Origin: Paenibacillus taihuensis
GTDB taxonomy: Bacteria > Bacillota > Bacilli > Paenibacillales > Paenibacillaceae
NCBI RefSeq assembly: GCF_003386535.1
Contig: NZ_QTTN01000013.1
Coordinates: 83,267 to 147,266 of the forward strand
Length of the DNA stretch: 64,000 bases
Reading direction: 5' to 3'
Position 1 is the stretch's first letter, and each line of letters begins with the position of its first letter. Below, one piece after another: positions 54,652 to 63,703 of this stretch. Position numbers and translations under genes: made by a program. The notes beneath the pieces are model-generated. The model worked only from the letters and a program-made list of their open reading frames with translations. It made no database searches and was not told where the DNA came from.

Positions 54652-54855
54652 TTAACCTTTGATGTTTGCAAGGCCTTGTTGCAGACGTTTGTAATCGCCA
54701 GTAGCCAGGTTCGGCTGCGTGTTAAGTACACGCTTCTGACGGGACGATTTGCCGGAAAGAAGGTGGTTCTTGTACGCTTTGTAACGGATTACTTTACCAG
54801 TACCAGTGATTTTGAAACGGTCTTTCAAGCTGCTGTGTGTTTTCATTTTAGGCAT
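54652..54855 (-). CDS. rpmI: 50S ribosomal protein L35
   Basis: The 67-residue ribosomal protein starts MPKMKTHSSLKDRFKITGTG and ends LQQGLANIKG. Size and order match L35 of the large subunit. It lies 48 bp upstream of rplT and 27 bp downstream of infC. Coding direction and spacing show the standard operon. Confidence 0.97.
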   Translation of the reverse strand: MPKMKTHSSLKDRFKITGTGKVIRYKAYKNHLLSGKSSRQKRVLNTQPNLATGDYKRLQQGLANIKG

Positions 54856-54882
54856 TTGATGATCCTCCTCAATGATTGATTA

Positions 54883-55395
54883 TTAAGTCGCTTTCGGTGC
54901 TAGAATCATGATCATGCTGCGGCCCTCAAGCTTCGGTACACGCTCCATGACACACAAGTCAGCAACTTCTGTTGCAAGTCGATCCAGAATCTTCTGGCCA
55001 ACTGATGCATGTGTAATTTCACGTCCGCGGAAACGAACAGAACATTTCACTTTATCGCCTTCACCCAGAAACTTCACGACATTCCGGAATTTCGTTTGGT
55101 AGTCGTTCTCGTCAATGTTAGCCCGGAACCAAACTTCCTTCGTGTCTACGATTTTCTGATTCTTTCGTGCTTCCTTATCTTTCTTCTGCTGCTCATAACG
55201 GAATTTGCCATAGTCCATGATTCTGCACACCGGCGGCTTCGCTGTCGGTGCAACGTTCACTAGGTCCATGTTCAAATCGATTGCCAATTGCAGTGCTTCG
55301 CGGAAAGGCTTAATACCAAGCTGCTCGCCTTCTGCACCAACGACACGCACTTCTCTGGCCCGAATTTCATCATTGATTTGATGTTCCCTGCTAAT
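54883..55395 (-). CDS. infC: Translation initiation factor IF-3 (AUU start)
   Basis: A protein of 170 residues that keeps 30S subunits free and checks start-codon choice. The N domain begins INDEIRAREVRVVGAEGEQL; the C domain holds FLGEGDKVKCSVRFRGREI and ends MIMILAPKAT. The open frame goes back to an ATG at 55524, but that would add 43 unrelated residues. A TTTGGAGGTGG Shine-Dalgarno lies 6 bp before an ATT codon at 55395, matching the classical AUU start by which IF-3 regulates its own translation. An attenuator leader lies upstream. Confidence 0.93.
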   Translation of the reverse strand: MSREHQINDEIRAREVRVVGAEGEQLGIKPFREALQLAIDLNMDLVNVAPTAKPPVCRIMDYGKFRYEQQKKDKEARKNQKIVDTKEVWFRANIDENDYQTKFRNVVKFLGEGDKVKCSVRFRGREITHASVGQKILDRLATEVADLCVMERVPKLEGRSMIMILAPKAT

Positions 55396-55619
55396 AACCT
55401 GCCACCTCCAAAAATTATGAATCAAGCAAAACAAAAAATGCGGATCCACATTAGGACCCGCATTCCATTCACCAAGATCGTAGGCTTTCAAAAGCAACTC
55501 AACGTTGCTGCCAATTACAATCATCGATCGCGTACCATTCAGCTAAGAGCCGAGTAGGTGAGAAGCGGGTGCTTCTGCTTGTGCGTACACATCTTATGAG
55601 GTTGTTCAAGAGATGTTAC
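55396..55619 (-). ncRNA. infC leader with attenuator (L20-type autoregulation)
   Basis: The 220-base leader between the promoter and the ATT start contains a terminator hairpin (AATGCGG-GTCC/GGAT-CCGCATT, 55437-55464) followed by a T run. This is the arrangement of the L20 leader in Bacillus, where excess L20 promotes termination. The match to the L20-binding elements was not checked by folding. Confidence 0.65.
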
Positions 55620-55625
55620 TGAAAT

Positions 55626-55655
55626 ACTATAGCACAGCGCATCAAGTGAAGTCAA
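55626..55655 (-). promoter_or_regulatory. Promoter of infC-rpmI-rplT
   Basis: TTGACT (55650-55655) and TATAGT (55626-55631) on the minus strand are 18 bp apart. The -35 abuts the stop codon of the upstream glycosyltransferase gene. Confidence 0.75.
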
Positions 55656-55658
55656 CCA

Positions 55659-56897
55659 CTAAACTTGTTTGCTCTGCACTTCTTCCAGACGAAGCACGCG
55701 CGTATGCTGCGTATGGCTCCATTGCTTGTTGTTCTGCGTGAAGAACGCATAACATGTGATTGGCAGCCACGAAAGCTGGAAGAACACCATCGAGATCAGA
55801 TGCGCATACATCTTCGGCGACTTGATGCCTTCGAGCGCCATCACGAGCGGGAACATAACTGCCGTCAGGAAGATCGCCAGCGGCGCAACCCAGTTCGGCG
55901 CATAATAATAAATCGATGTAAATACATTATGGGCTGGAATGATATTATCCATCCAGAGCATAGCTGTAACGATAAAGCCTAGGAACGTGTTATATACCGA
56001 GATCGAGTACAGCGCCGCATCGAACTTCACGAAGCTGCGTTCTTTGATACTTGCCCAGAGCAGCGGGAAGAAATAGCTGCGGGCTACCGTAAAGTGACCT
56101 TGCATCCAGCGCAGACGCTGTCTAGCCGACGCTTTGAAGCTGAGCGGCTTCTCGTCATACACTTTGGCATCGTAGTTCAGAACCGGATGGATACCGCGCT
56201 TCACGCAGCGCATCGAGAACTCCAAGTCTTCGACAAGGCTTGTTGCGCCCCAGCCCATTTCCTTAATAAGGTTAGTCTCGAAGCACATGCCCGTACCGCC
56301 AAGGTAGTTCGCCATGTTCAAGTTGCGGCGGGACAGCTGCCATAGACGGTTACAGTACCAGTACGTGATCGCATACGAAGCGGTAACCCAAGAATCAGTC
56401 GGGTTCTTCGTATCGAGGTAACCTTGGATGACCTTGTGGCCTTCGCAAAGGTCGTTGTTCATATAAGTCAGGAAGTCGTTGCCGACCAGGTTATCTGCGT
56501 CAAACATCACAATGCCGTCGTATTGGCGCGGCATTGCCCAGAGCTCTTTCAACATCCACTCGATCGCGTGGCCTTTGCCGCGCAGATGCGGGTTTTTGCG
56601 CTCCATGGCATGAACGCCCATGCTGCGCGCGATTTCTGCCGTATTATCCGTGCAGTTATCGCAAATAACAAAAATATCGTAAAGTTCTTTCGGGTAATCG
56701 AGGTTTCTCAAATTCTCTATCAGCGCGCCAACCACTTGACCTTCATTGTGTGCCGCCACAAGAACCGCGAACGACTTCTGCGGCGCATGCTTCGCTTCCT
56801 TACGTTTCCTTACAATACCGAACAACGAAATGACAAATTGATACACGCCGACGAACGCCAAAAAGATTTGAGACACAATAATAATCGTATTGAACAT
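55659..56897 (-). CDS. Membrane glycosyltransferase, family 2 (processive type)
   Basis: The 412-residue enzyme has an N-terminal membrane segment (about 5-25) and a GT-A domain with the family-2 motifs: DNCTDNTAEIAR, DADN (the metal-binding DxD type), EDLEFSMRCVKRG and QRLRWMQGH (QxxRW, acceptor side). Four or so C-terminal membrane segments follow. It resembles polysaccharide synthases that extend a chain through the membrane; the sugar is unknown. Being upstream of and co-directional with infC is probably incidental, as infC has its own promoter. The 323 bp to the next gene hold only weak hairpins. Confidence 0.82.
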   Translation of the reverse strand: MFNTIIIVSQIFLAFVGVYQFVISLFGIVRKRKEAKHAPQKSFAVLVAAHNEGQVVGALIENLRNLDYPKELYDIFVICDNCTDNTAEIARSMGVHAMERKNPHLRGKGHAIEWMLKELWAMPRQYDGIVMFDADNLVGNDFLTYMNNDLCEGHKVIQGYLDTKNPTDSWVTASYAITYWYCNRLWQLSRRNLNMANYLGGTGMCFETNLIKEMGWGATSLVEDLEFSMRCVKRGIHPVLNYDAKVYDEKPLSFKASARQRLRWMQGHFTVARSYFFPLLWASIKERSFVKFDAALYSISVYNTFLGFIVTAMLWMDNIIPAHNVFTSIYYYAPNWVAPLAIFLTAVMFPLVMALEGIKSPKMYAHLISMVFFQLSWLPITCYAFFTQNNKQWSHTQHTRVLRLEEVQSKQV

Positions 56898-57220
56898 TTA
56901 CTTGTACTGCCCCCTTGAGACCCCATTTTTATCTTCTCTCTAGTTTTCTGTATACGTCATTTATTCTTGGTGACTGTGGCCGCGGTTTTCTCTGTTTGTA
57001 TTTTTTCCGCAACCTAAATGATTTTCCACACAATGCGCCTGTTTGTCAAAAGTAGAAATCGCCTCTCTCACGCCAAGAAAACGGAGAAAAGCGCTTGCAT
57101 TGGGGCTTTACCAGAAAGGAAAGCGAGTTTCCTGCCGATTCACCCGTATTTCATCCATTTACATTCATTCTTGATACTCATTTCTGTAAACGATGCTGGC
57201 AGCTGGAAAGTTTCGTCCAA

Positions 57221-58402
57221 TTATCTGCCAATGTGACGAATTGATGAACTAATAACCGGCTGCTGTGCCGCCTGCTCCATGCTCGCAAGCAGCTCCTCGA
57301 AAATGGATTCCCAAGACTGTCTCATACTGTGCGCGAGTCCTCTTGCGATCAATCTTTTTCTCAGTTCTTCATCAAGATAGATCCGCTCAAGCGCATCGCA
57401 GAATGCATCGGCATTGCCCGGTTCGCATAACAGTCCGTTCCATTCGTGATTGACTGTGTCCACGACACCGCCGCTATCTGCACAGATAACCGGCGTGCCG
57501 CAAGCCATTGCCTCAAGCACGACGTTGCCGAACGTCTCCGTTGGCGATGGGAATAGCAGCACATCCGCTGCCGCATACCACTGCTGAAGCTTCGGCATGG
57601 CCGTAAAGCCGAGGAACCGCGTGTTAATGCCTTCGCGCGCTGCCAGCTGCTTCATCTGCTGCATCTGCGGACCGTCGCCGGCCAGTACGAATACGGCATC
57701 TTTGCCTGTCTCACGCTGAAACTTCGCGAAAGCTGCAACAGCTGTGTCTACATTTTTCTCCGGTGCCATTCTGCCTACATAGAGGACGACAAACTTATCC
57801 TCTGCAATCTCTTGCTCTGCAAGCAGTGCAGTACGATCAACAATCGGATGAAAATGCAACGCATCGATGCCGCGCGTCCAGACCGAGAGACGTTCCTCAT
57901 CCCAGCCGCGCTCGGCAAGACCATGCAAGGTCGAGGCGGATGGAACGAATATACGCCGGCAGTCCTGATGGAACCATTCAAGGTACCTCCATAACATCTT
58001 AACCATCCAATGGATATTGTAAAACGCCAAATAACGGTCAAAATGTGTATGATATGAAGCAACGAGCGGAATATGATGTTTTCGGGCGTAATGTACGCCG
58101 CAGAGGCCCATGTTGAACGGGGTCGCGACGTGAATCAAGGTGGGCTGGAACTGCTCCAGCGCGCGGCGGATATGGATCGGATTCGGCAGCGTAAAGCGCA
58201 ATTCCGGATAGAGGAAGAACGGCATGCTCATGAACCTTTCTACGAACGGCGAGGACTCACGTTGTGCGGCTGCTGCGGAATTCGGTGCAAAGACTAGGCA
58301 AGGTATATTTTTTCTCCGTAGAAAATGCTCCCACTTCTCAAGCGTACGAGCTACTCCATTGACATCGGGTGCATACGTGTCCGTAAACAATGCAAGACGC
58401 AT
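57221..58402 (-). CDS. Glycosyltransferase, family 4 (GT-B)
   Basis: A GT-B enzyme of about 393 residues. The N-terminal acceptor domain begins MRLALFTDTYAPDVNGVARTL, and the nucleotide-sugar domain carries VVLYVGRMAPEKNVDTAV and the ExxE-type motif SPTETFGNVVLEAMACG. It resembles alpha-mannosyl/glucosyltransferases acting on lipids (PimB/MgtA-like) and may build a glycolipid or teichoic-acid-linked sugar. GGAGG lies 8 bp before the ATG at 58402, preferred over the frame start at 58423. It is divergent from the PAP2 gene, which could act in the same membrane-lipid context. Confidence 0.82.
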   Translation of the reverse strand: MRLALFTDTYAPDVNGVARTLEKWEHFLRRKNIPCLVFAPNSAAAAQRESSPFVERFMSMPFFLYPELRFTLPNPIHIRRALEQFQPTLIHVATPFNMGLCGVHYARKHHIPLVASYHTHFDRYLAFYNIHWMVKMLWRYLEWFHQDCRRIFVPSASTLHGLAERGWDEERLSVWTRGIDALHFHPIVDRTALLAEQEIAEDKFVVLYVGRMAPEKNVDTAVAAFAKFQRETGKDAVFVLAGDGPQMQQMKQLAAREGINTRFLGFTAMPKLQQWYAAADVLLFPSPTETFGNVVLEAMACGTPVICADSGGVVDTVNHEWNGLLCEPGNADAFCDALERIYLDEELRKRLIARGLAHSMRQSWESIFEELLASMEQAAQQPVISSSIRHIGR

Positions 58403-58609
58403 TCCTATCGCCTCCATTTGCATATGCCGCGCGTTCGCGCAGCCAGCTTATACTATCAGTATATTGAGGCTGTATTACCTGCATATCAATTGTTCATGAA
58501 GGGACTGTTAAGAAATTCATAATGGCTTATAAAACCGTTGATACGGCGTAAACAATTGTGCGCTACACTCGAACCAAGGCGTACCGTTTACACTTGGGAG
58601 GGAAAAGGA

Positions 58610-59167
58610 ATGGTCAATATGATGTTCTGGGTCCTTACACATGATCAGCGCTTATTAATGTGGGCAAACCGCAGGCCGTCGCATCGTGGGTTAGGTTTAT
58701 GGCTTAGCAGATGGCTAGGAACGATTACGCACACAGGCGGAGCAACATTCACACTTGTTACCGCTTTGCTGATTGCACTGCTCGGATCAGGCTCCTGGAG
58801 CACCGCTGGCTGGCAATGCGTAGCCGCTATTGTTATTAGCCACATTCCTGTAGCTATCGTAAAACGAAAGTTCAGCAGGCTGCGCCCGTATCAAGCGATC
58901 GCAACTGTAAATGTATGCAAAAAGCCGCTATGCGACTCCTCTTTCCCATCGGGTCACACAACGGCGATATTCGCTTGGCTTATGCCATGGTTATTAGTTG
59001 ATGCAGCCATGCTTCCGATCCTGCTTCCGATCGCCATCCTCTTAGGCGTCTCCGTAGGCTGGTCGCGGATGTACCTCGGCTTGCATTATCCTTCGGACGT
59101 TGCGGTCGGCGCCATACTTGGCTCGTCCACTTCATTGCTGATTTCCGCTGCCTGGTCTTTCATCTGA
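58610..59167 (+). CDS. PAP2-superfamily membrane phosphatase
   Basis: A protein of about 185 residues with several membrane segments. The three phosphatase motifs are present: KRKFSRLRPY (KX6RP type), SFPSGHTTA (PSGH) and SRMYLGLHYPSD (SRX5HX3D). It should dephosphorylate a lipid phosphate such as undecaprenyl pyrophosphate or phosphatidic acid. The open frame begins at 58538, but the ATG at 58610 has GGGAGGGAAAAGGA just upstream. Its last 82 bp overlap the 3' end of trmB on the other strand. Confidence 0.87.
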   Translation: MVNMMFWVLTHDQRLLMWANRRPSHRGLGLWLSRWLGTITHTGGATFTLVTALLIALLGSGSWSTAGWQCVAAIVISHIPVAIVKRKFSRLRPYQAIATVNVCKKPLCDSSFPSGHTTAIFAWLMPWLLVDAAMLPILLPIAILLGVSVGWSRMYLGLHYPSDVAVGAILGSSTSLLISAAWSFI

Positions 59168-59868
59168 GCAGCGCGCTTCGCTTCTTTATGCGCTGCAATG
59201 GCTTTCTCGCCGATGACGACTTCGACACGGTGAATGTTATTGCCCAGCTCCACGAACTTCGACTCATATTCAGTAAGGACGAGATCGTCCCGCAAGGTTT
59301 CCTTATGCAGGTCCAGCGAGATATTCCGCATGTGCAGCTCCATATCCGCAAAACTGTTAAGCGAGAACTCGAACAGCGATTGCGAATCGGTCTTGAAATG
59401 AATCTCTCCGTACTCGTTCAGAATCTCCATATATTTGGCCACGAAGCGAGGATGAGTCAATCTTCTGCGCGCATGCTTCGCTTTGGGCCACGGATCGCTG
59501 AAGTTCAGATGAATGCGCTGAATTTCGTCCGGCGCGAACATGCTCTCGATGCCCTCAATATTCGCGCGCAGCAGCGCCAGATTCGGCGGGCTGTCTACGC
59601 CTTTCTCAGCCCATGCCGCTCTTGCTTTATCGCTGGCACGGCGGATAAGCTCGTCGTACATGTCGACGCCGATGAAATTAATATGCGGATTGCGCACGCT
59701 CATATCGCTAATGAAGCGGCCCTTTCCCATGCCAAGCTCAATATAAATCGGATTGTCATTGCCGAAAAACGCTTTCCAGCGGCCTTTATGCGGCGCTGCA
59801 TCCAGAACGACTAGCTCCGGCTGGGCTTCCAGACTCTCCAAAATGCCTTTTCTTCCTCTAAGACGCAT
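59086..59868 (-). CDS. trmB: tRNA (guanine-N7)-methyltransferase
   Basis: The 260-residue enzyme makes m7G46 in tRNA using S-adenosylmethionine. The SAM site is YIELGMGKGRFISDMS, and the family motif DPWPKAKHARRRLTHP is intact, with FKTDSQSLFEFSL after it. The C-terminal tail, about 40 residues rich in Ala and Glu (EAKRAAQMKDQAAE), is longer than the typical enzyme. The end of it is encoded in the overlap with the PAP2 gene, so it may be a recent extension. Confidence 0.93.
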   Translation of the reverse strand: MRLRGRKGILESLEAQPELVVLDAAPHKGRWKAFFGNDNPIYIELGMGKGRFISDMSVRNPHINFIGVDMYDELIRRASDKARAAWAEKGVDSPPNLALLRANIEGIESMFAPDEIQRIHLNFSDPWPKAKHARRRLTHPRFVAKYMEILNEYGEIHFKTDSQSLFEFSLNSFADMELHMRNISLDLHKETLRDDLVLTEYESKFVELGNNIHRVEVVIGEKAIAAHKEAKRAAQMKDQAAEISNEVDEPSMAPTATSEG

Positions 59869-59986
59869 ATCAATTGATTCCTCCAGTATCGATCGCAGGT
59901 TACCGCGTTTTAACTAGTCCTTATTGTGCCCGAATTCCGCACCGCTTGTAAAGTGTGCGACTGCCAGTGTATAGAAAAATACAAAA

Positions 59987-60018
59987 AAGCCGTTAGGCGC
60001 TTGGGACGCCAACGGCTT
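59987..60018 (-). terminator. Terminator of the small gene at 60032
   Basis: AAGCCGTT pairs with AACGGCTT and the inner GGCG with CGCC; the minus strand continues TTTTTTGTATTTT. It lies 14 bp after the stop. Confidence 0.8.
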
Positions 60019-60031
60019 ATTATCTTCTTGA

Positions 60032-60217
60032 TTAGTTATACAGCTGCGGTGGAGCGCTTTCTTGCGCTTCAAGCAGATCGTGCAGTTTCTTGCGTGCGGA
60101 AACTTCAATTTTATGGTTATCGTAGAAACGGATGCCGGCAAGCGACATAAGCTCTTTTCTCGTCAGTTCAACAGTTACCTTCTCGTCACCATTAGGAATT
60201 TTCACTTGATTGTTCAT
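60032..60217 (-). CDS. Small conserved-looking protein of unknown function
   Basis: The 61-residue protein is MNNQVKIPNGDEKVTVELT at the N terminus, with a likely strand-helix core (KELMSLAGIRFYDNH, KIEVSARKKLHDLLEA). It is hydrophilic, with no membrane segment or signal. The start follows GAGGTGAGGA at about 6 bp on the minus strand, and a strong terminator lies just behind it, so it is a real stand-alone gene. The family is not recognised. The gap to 60524 holds no further gene. Confidence 0.72.
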   Translation of the reverse strand: MNNQVKIPNGDEKVTVELTRKELMSLAGIRFYDNHKIEVSARKKLHDLLEAQESAPPQLYN

Positions 60218-60524
60218 TCCTCATCACCTCAACTGGTTTTTTCAAAACGAATTTCCAATTATAAACCTGACATGAAAACTGTTATGGAGAGGGGTTGAAA
60301 AGTAGTGTTTTCTTTGTTCTGTCGCCCTTCTAATATAACAGCTCATGTTAGGTATTGCAAGCCCTTTTCTAAAAATAAATCGCTTTCATTCCGCCACTTC
60401 TTCCAGCTTGTCCATGCCGCGTTAATAGCCGAGCTCAGGAGGAATTCCCGTTCATCATGGCAATTTGCCCTGATTTTCGTTATGATTGTACATAGTAATT
60501 TGACAGATGCAAGGAGCTATGAAG

Positions 60525-61493
60525 ATGAAGGTTCATACCGAAACAGCTGCCGTCTCCGTTACGCCTAGGCTGTGGAACGACAAACGGTTTCATACATGGA
60601 ATTACGAAATGCGGGATCAATTCGGCGGAAAAGTGTTTAAAGTGATGCTCGATGCCGGGTTCACCTGTCCAAACCGCGATGGCTCGATCGCAACGGGCGG
60701 CTGCACATTCTGCAGCGCACGGGGCTCAGGCGACTTCGCCGGCAGCCGGCGGGACGACCTGGTGACCCAGTTCAATAAAATTCGAGACCTGCAGCATCAA
60801 AAATGGCCGGAAGCGCAATACATCGGCTATTTCCAGGCGTATACGAATACGTATGCACCTGTCGAGGAGCTGCGGGAGTATTATGAAGCCATTCTCGCTC
60901 AGCCCGGCGTAGTCGGATTGTCGATCGCTACCCGGCCGGACTGCCTGCCGGACGATGTCGTCGATTATTTGGCGGAGCTGAACGAGCGCACATATCTATG
61001 GGTGGAAATGGGCCTCCAGACGATTCACGAATCGACGTCGGAGCTCATCAACCGTGCGCATGATACCGCCTGCTACGAAGATGCCGTGAAGCGGCTTCGT
61101 GCACGCGGCATCCGCGTATGCGCGCATATTATTTATGGCTTGCCGCAGGAAACGCATGAAATGATGCTCGCGACGGGCCGTGCGGTTGCGGCGATGGATG
61201 TGCAAGGCATCAAGATCCACCTGCTTCACCTCATGCGCAAGACGCCGATGGTGAGACAGTATGAAGCCGGCCTGCTCCGCTTCCTCGATCAGGATGAATA
61301 TGTGAAGCTGATCGTCGATACGCTGGAGATTCTGCCGCCGGAGATGATCGTTCACCGGCTTACTGGCGATGCGCCGCGCGACTTGCTCATCGGCCCGATG
61401 TGGAGTCTTAAGAAATGGGAAGTGCTGAACAGCATCGACCATGAGCTGGCACGGCGCGAAACATGGCAGGGCCGCCTGTGGGAGGCGCAGTAA
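60525..61493 (+). CDS. ytqA: Radical SAM protein, YtqA family (TIGR01212)
   Basis: A protein of about 322 residues. The cluster-binding region is TCPNRDGSIATGGCTFCSARG, with three Cys for the 4Fe-4S cluster and SAM. Later HIIYGLPQETHEMMLATG and HLLHLMRKTPM are typical of this family, related to Elp3-like enzymes. The biochemical role is not well defined. Three in-frame ATGs lie near the start; the one at 60525 has AAGGAG 8 bp upstream and was chosen. It is followed directly by ytqB (TAAATG), the standard pair. Confidence 0.9.
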   Translation: MKVHTETAAVSVTPRLWNDKRFHTWNYEMRDQFGGKVFKVMLDAGFTCPNRDGSIATGGCTFCSARGSGDFAGSRRDDLVTQFNKIRDLQHQKWPEAQYIGYFQAYTNTYAPVEELREYYEAILAQPGVVGLSIATRPDCLPDDVVDYLAELNERTYLWVEMGLQTIHESTSELINRAHDTACYEDAVKRLRARGIRVCAHIIYGLPQETHEMMLATGRAVAAMDVQGIKIHLLHLMRKTPMVRQYEAGLLRFLDQDEYVKLIVDTLEILPPEMIVHRLTGDAPRDLLIGPMWSLKKWEVLNSIDHELARRETWQGRLWEAQ

Positions 61494-62117
61494 ATGGGCT
61501 TCCTCAGCGTGCTCAGCATGGCGCACAAGCTGGTGAAGGAGCGCGCAGCGAGCGGCGACATCGTCATTGACGCGACATGCGGCAATGGCGTCGATACGCA
61601 GTATCTGGCCGAGCTGGTCGGACCGCGCGGGACAGTATATGCGTTTGATATTCAAGCGGAGGCGCTCGAACGTACGCGGCAGCGGCTGGTTGGAAGTGAC
61701 GAGGCAACTGAGGCGGAGGCTGGAGCTGGGATATCGACGGATACGGCGGTTCGCATGCGCCAGCAGGTTCATCTCGTGCATGCCAGCCATGCTGAGATGG
61801 ACAAGCATGTCGCAGCGGATGCGCATGGCAAAGTTGCCGCAGTGATGTTCAACCTCGGCTACTTGCCTGGCGCCGATCAGAGCATCATCACGACAACGGA
61901 TGGGACGATTGCCGCTCTTGAAGCTGCGATCGGCTTGCTGCGCAAAGGCGGCATCTTGACCGTCGTCCTCTATCCCGGTCATGCCGGCGGCGATGAAGAA
62001 GCGGATGCGGTGACTCGCTACGTTTCCGAGCTGCCGCAGGCGGTTGCGCAGGCTGTGCTGTACCGAATGGCGCAGAAGGCAGAAGCACCATTCCTGTTAG
62101 CGATTGAGAAGCGGTAA
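61494..62117 (+). CDS. ytqB: Class I SAM-dependent methyltransferase, YtqB type
   Basis: The 207-residue Rossmann-fold methyltransferase has the SAM motif IVIDATCGNGVDTQYLAELVG and the family stretch VMFNLGYLPGADQSIITT, with TVVLYPGHAGGDEEADAV near the C terminus. The family is annotated as a putative rRNA methylase. Its natural substrate is uncertain. It starts directly after the ytqA stop, so both are translated from one message, which supports a joint function. Confidence 0.88.
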   Translation: MGFLSVLSMAHKLVKERAASGDIVIDATCGNGVDTQYLAELVGPRGTVYAFDIQAEALERTRQRLVGSDEATEAEAGAGISTDTAVRMRQQVHLVHASHAEMDKHVAADAHGKVAAVMFNLGYLPGADQSIITTTDGTIAALEAAIGLLRKGGILTVVLYPGHAGGDEEADAVTRYVSELPQAVAQAVLYRMAQKAEAPFLLAIEKR

Positions 62118-62168
62118 TGGAAGAAGTATAGGAAGCAGCAGTCTATTATTCTTAGGAGGTCTTTATTC

Positions 62169-62564
62169 ATGGCAGTTCGTAAATTGGAGCATGTTGGCGT
62201 TATGGTTAGCAATTTGGATGATTCGATCAGATTCTATACGGAAGTCGTTGGACTCAAATATCTGTATACATTGACGCACACTAACGGCGTTATTCGTCTT
62301 GGTTTCCTCGCAGGCTCGGACGGCGAAGAGTCCGAAGTCGAACTGATTGAAGGCTACCCTGGGGAGCTTGCAGAAGAAGGCCGCACGCACCATCTTGCTT
62401 TTACAGTGGATGATGTGGAAGCCGAATTTGAACGGATCAAAGGCCTTGGCGTTCCGCTTAAAGATACCGAAATTACGACGCTGCCGAACAGTGCGCGCTA
62501 CTTCTTCTTCTACGGGCCGGACCGCGAGTACCTCGAAATGTTCCAGCCAGCGAAAAAAGCCTAA
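62169..62564 (+). CDS. VOC-family (glyoxalase-like) protein
   Basis: The 131-residue protein has a two-module vicinal-oxygen-chelate fold. Metal-ligand candidates are His in KLEHVGVMVSNLDDSIRFY, Glu in EVELIEGY, His in THHLAFTVDD and Glu in REYLEMFQ, the lactoylglutathione-lyase pattern. It may act as a glyoxalase or a thiol-dependent detoxification enzyme. TTAGGAGG lies before the ATG. It sits between ytqB and manA without a terminator between them, so it is probably in the same transcription unit. Confidence 0.85.
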   Translation: MAVRKLEHVGVMVSNLDDSIRFYTEVVGLKYLYTLTHTNGVIRLGFLAGSDGEESEVELIEGYPGELAEEGRTHHLAFTVDDVEAEFERIKGLGVPLKDTEITTLPNSARYFFFYGPDREYLEMFQPAKKA

Positions 62565-62600
62565 CAGCAACGGCAACTATGGAGTGGGGAGAGATCTACG

Positions 62601-63566
62601 ATGACACAAGTTTATCCGCTGCAATTTAAACCAGAAATGAAAGAACGAATTTGGGGCGGCCGCGCGCTGCAGCAATTCGGACTCGAGCTGCCGGAAGGCT
62701 CGATCGGGGAAGGCTGGATGATCGGCGACCATCCGAACGGAACGACGAAGGTCATGAACGGCGAGCTTGCCGGACTTGGTCTGGACGAGATTCGGGAGAA
62801 ATACGGACGGGAGTACTTCGGCACGAAAGGCTATGTCGAAGGCGGACGCTTCCCGCTGCTCATCAAACTGCTGGATTGCAACGACGATCTGTCGATCCAA
62901 GTGCATCCGACCGATTCCTATGAAGGCTTGCCGAAGGGCGAGCTTGGCAAAACCGAAATGTGGTACATCCTCGACGCCAAGCCTGGCGCGAAGATTATCT
63001 ATGGTCTCCAAGAAGGCGTAGACCGCGCCGCACTTGCTTCCGCAATCGAAGAAGGCCGCGTCATGGACTGCTTGCAAGAGGTTCCTGTTGAAGCAGGCGA
63101 TGCATTCTACATTCCAGCCGGCACCGTTCACGCGCTGTGCGCAGGCGTTGTCGTTGCTGAAATTCAACAAAACTCCGACACGACTTACCGCGTGTTCGAC
63201 TACAACCGTCCGGGTCTGGACGGCAAGCTCCGCGAGCTGCACGTGGAGGACTCTCTCAACGTAACCGCGTATGAAGGCGCAGGCGCTAGCCGAATGAAAA
63301 CCGATGCAATCGGTGACAATGAGTGGCTGACGATCGCGGAATCGCCGTACTTCATCGTGGAGAAAGGTCTCGTTCGCGCACCGTGGCAGCTGTCCACGAC
63401 GCCGGAATCTTTCGTCATACTAGTCATTGCCGAAGGCGAAGGCTCGCTGAGCTGGGACGGCGGCAAGCAAGCTGTGAAAGCAGGCGAGTGTTTCCTGCTC
63501 CCTGCTAGCCTTGGCGGTTATGAGCTGGACGGTCATTTGACTGTGCTGCGCAGCGTAACGCCTTAA
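62601..63566 (+). CDS. manA: Mannose-6-phosphate isomerase, class I
   Basis: The 321-residue zinc enzyme interconverts mannose-6-phosphate and fructose-6-phosphate. Zn ligands lie in SIQVHPTDSYEG, KTEMWYILDAKPGA and GTVHALCAG. The length and the short C-terminal domain match the compact Firmicute type. Expected uses are the entry of mannose units and the supply of mannose-6-phosphate for glycans. GGGGAGAG precedes the ATG. A very strong terminator follows it. Confidence 0.92.
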   Translation: MTQVYPLQFKPEMKERIWGGRALQQFGLELPEGSIGEGWMIGDHPNGTTKVMNGELAGLGLDEIREKYGREYFGTKGYVEGGRFPLLIKLLDCNDDLSIQVHPTDSYEGLPKGELGKTEMWYILDAKPGAKIIYGLQEGVDRAALASAIEEGRVMDCLQEVPVEAGDAFYIPAGTVHALCAGVVVAEIQQNSDTTYRVFDYNRPGLDGKLRELHVEDSLNVTAYEGAGASRMKTDAIGDNEWLTIAESPYFIVEKGLVRAPWQLSTTPESFVILVIAEGEGSLSWDGGKQAVKAGECFLLPASLGGYELDGHLTVLRSVTP

Positions 63567-63582
63567 TACGGTCTAAACATAG

Positions 63583-63622
63583 AAGCACCCGAAAGCGCTG
63601 ATCGGCGCTTTCGGGTGCTTTT
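63583..63622 (+). terminator. Terminator of manA
   Basis: AAGCACCCGAAAGCGC pairs perfectly with its complement around a 6-base loop, followed by TTCT on the plus strand, about 17 bp past the manA stop. Confidence 0.85.
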
Positions 63623-63703
63623 CTGCTTGAAGATACCAATGAAACTACTACGTAACCCGCTATGTTGGATAAATCCACGCCTGTTGATTTACCAGTATCT
63701 AGG

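Noticed and set aside
56898..57220. Possible promoter/terminator signals between the two glycosyltransferase genes
   Set aside because: Only a short GGAAA/TTTCC stem and A/T-rich runs are present; nothing firm enough to annotate.
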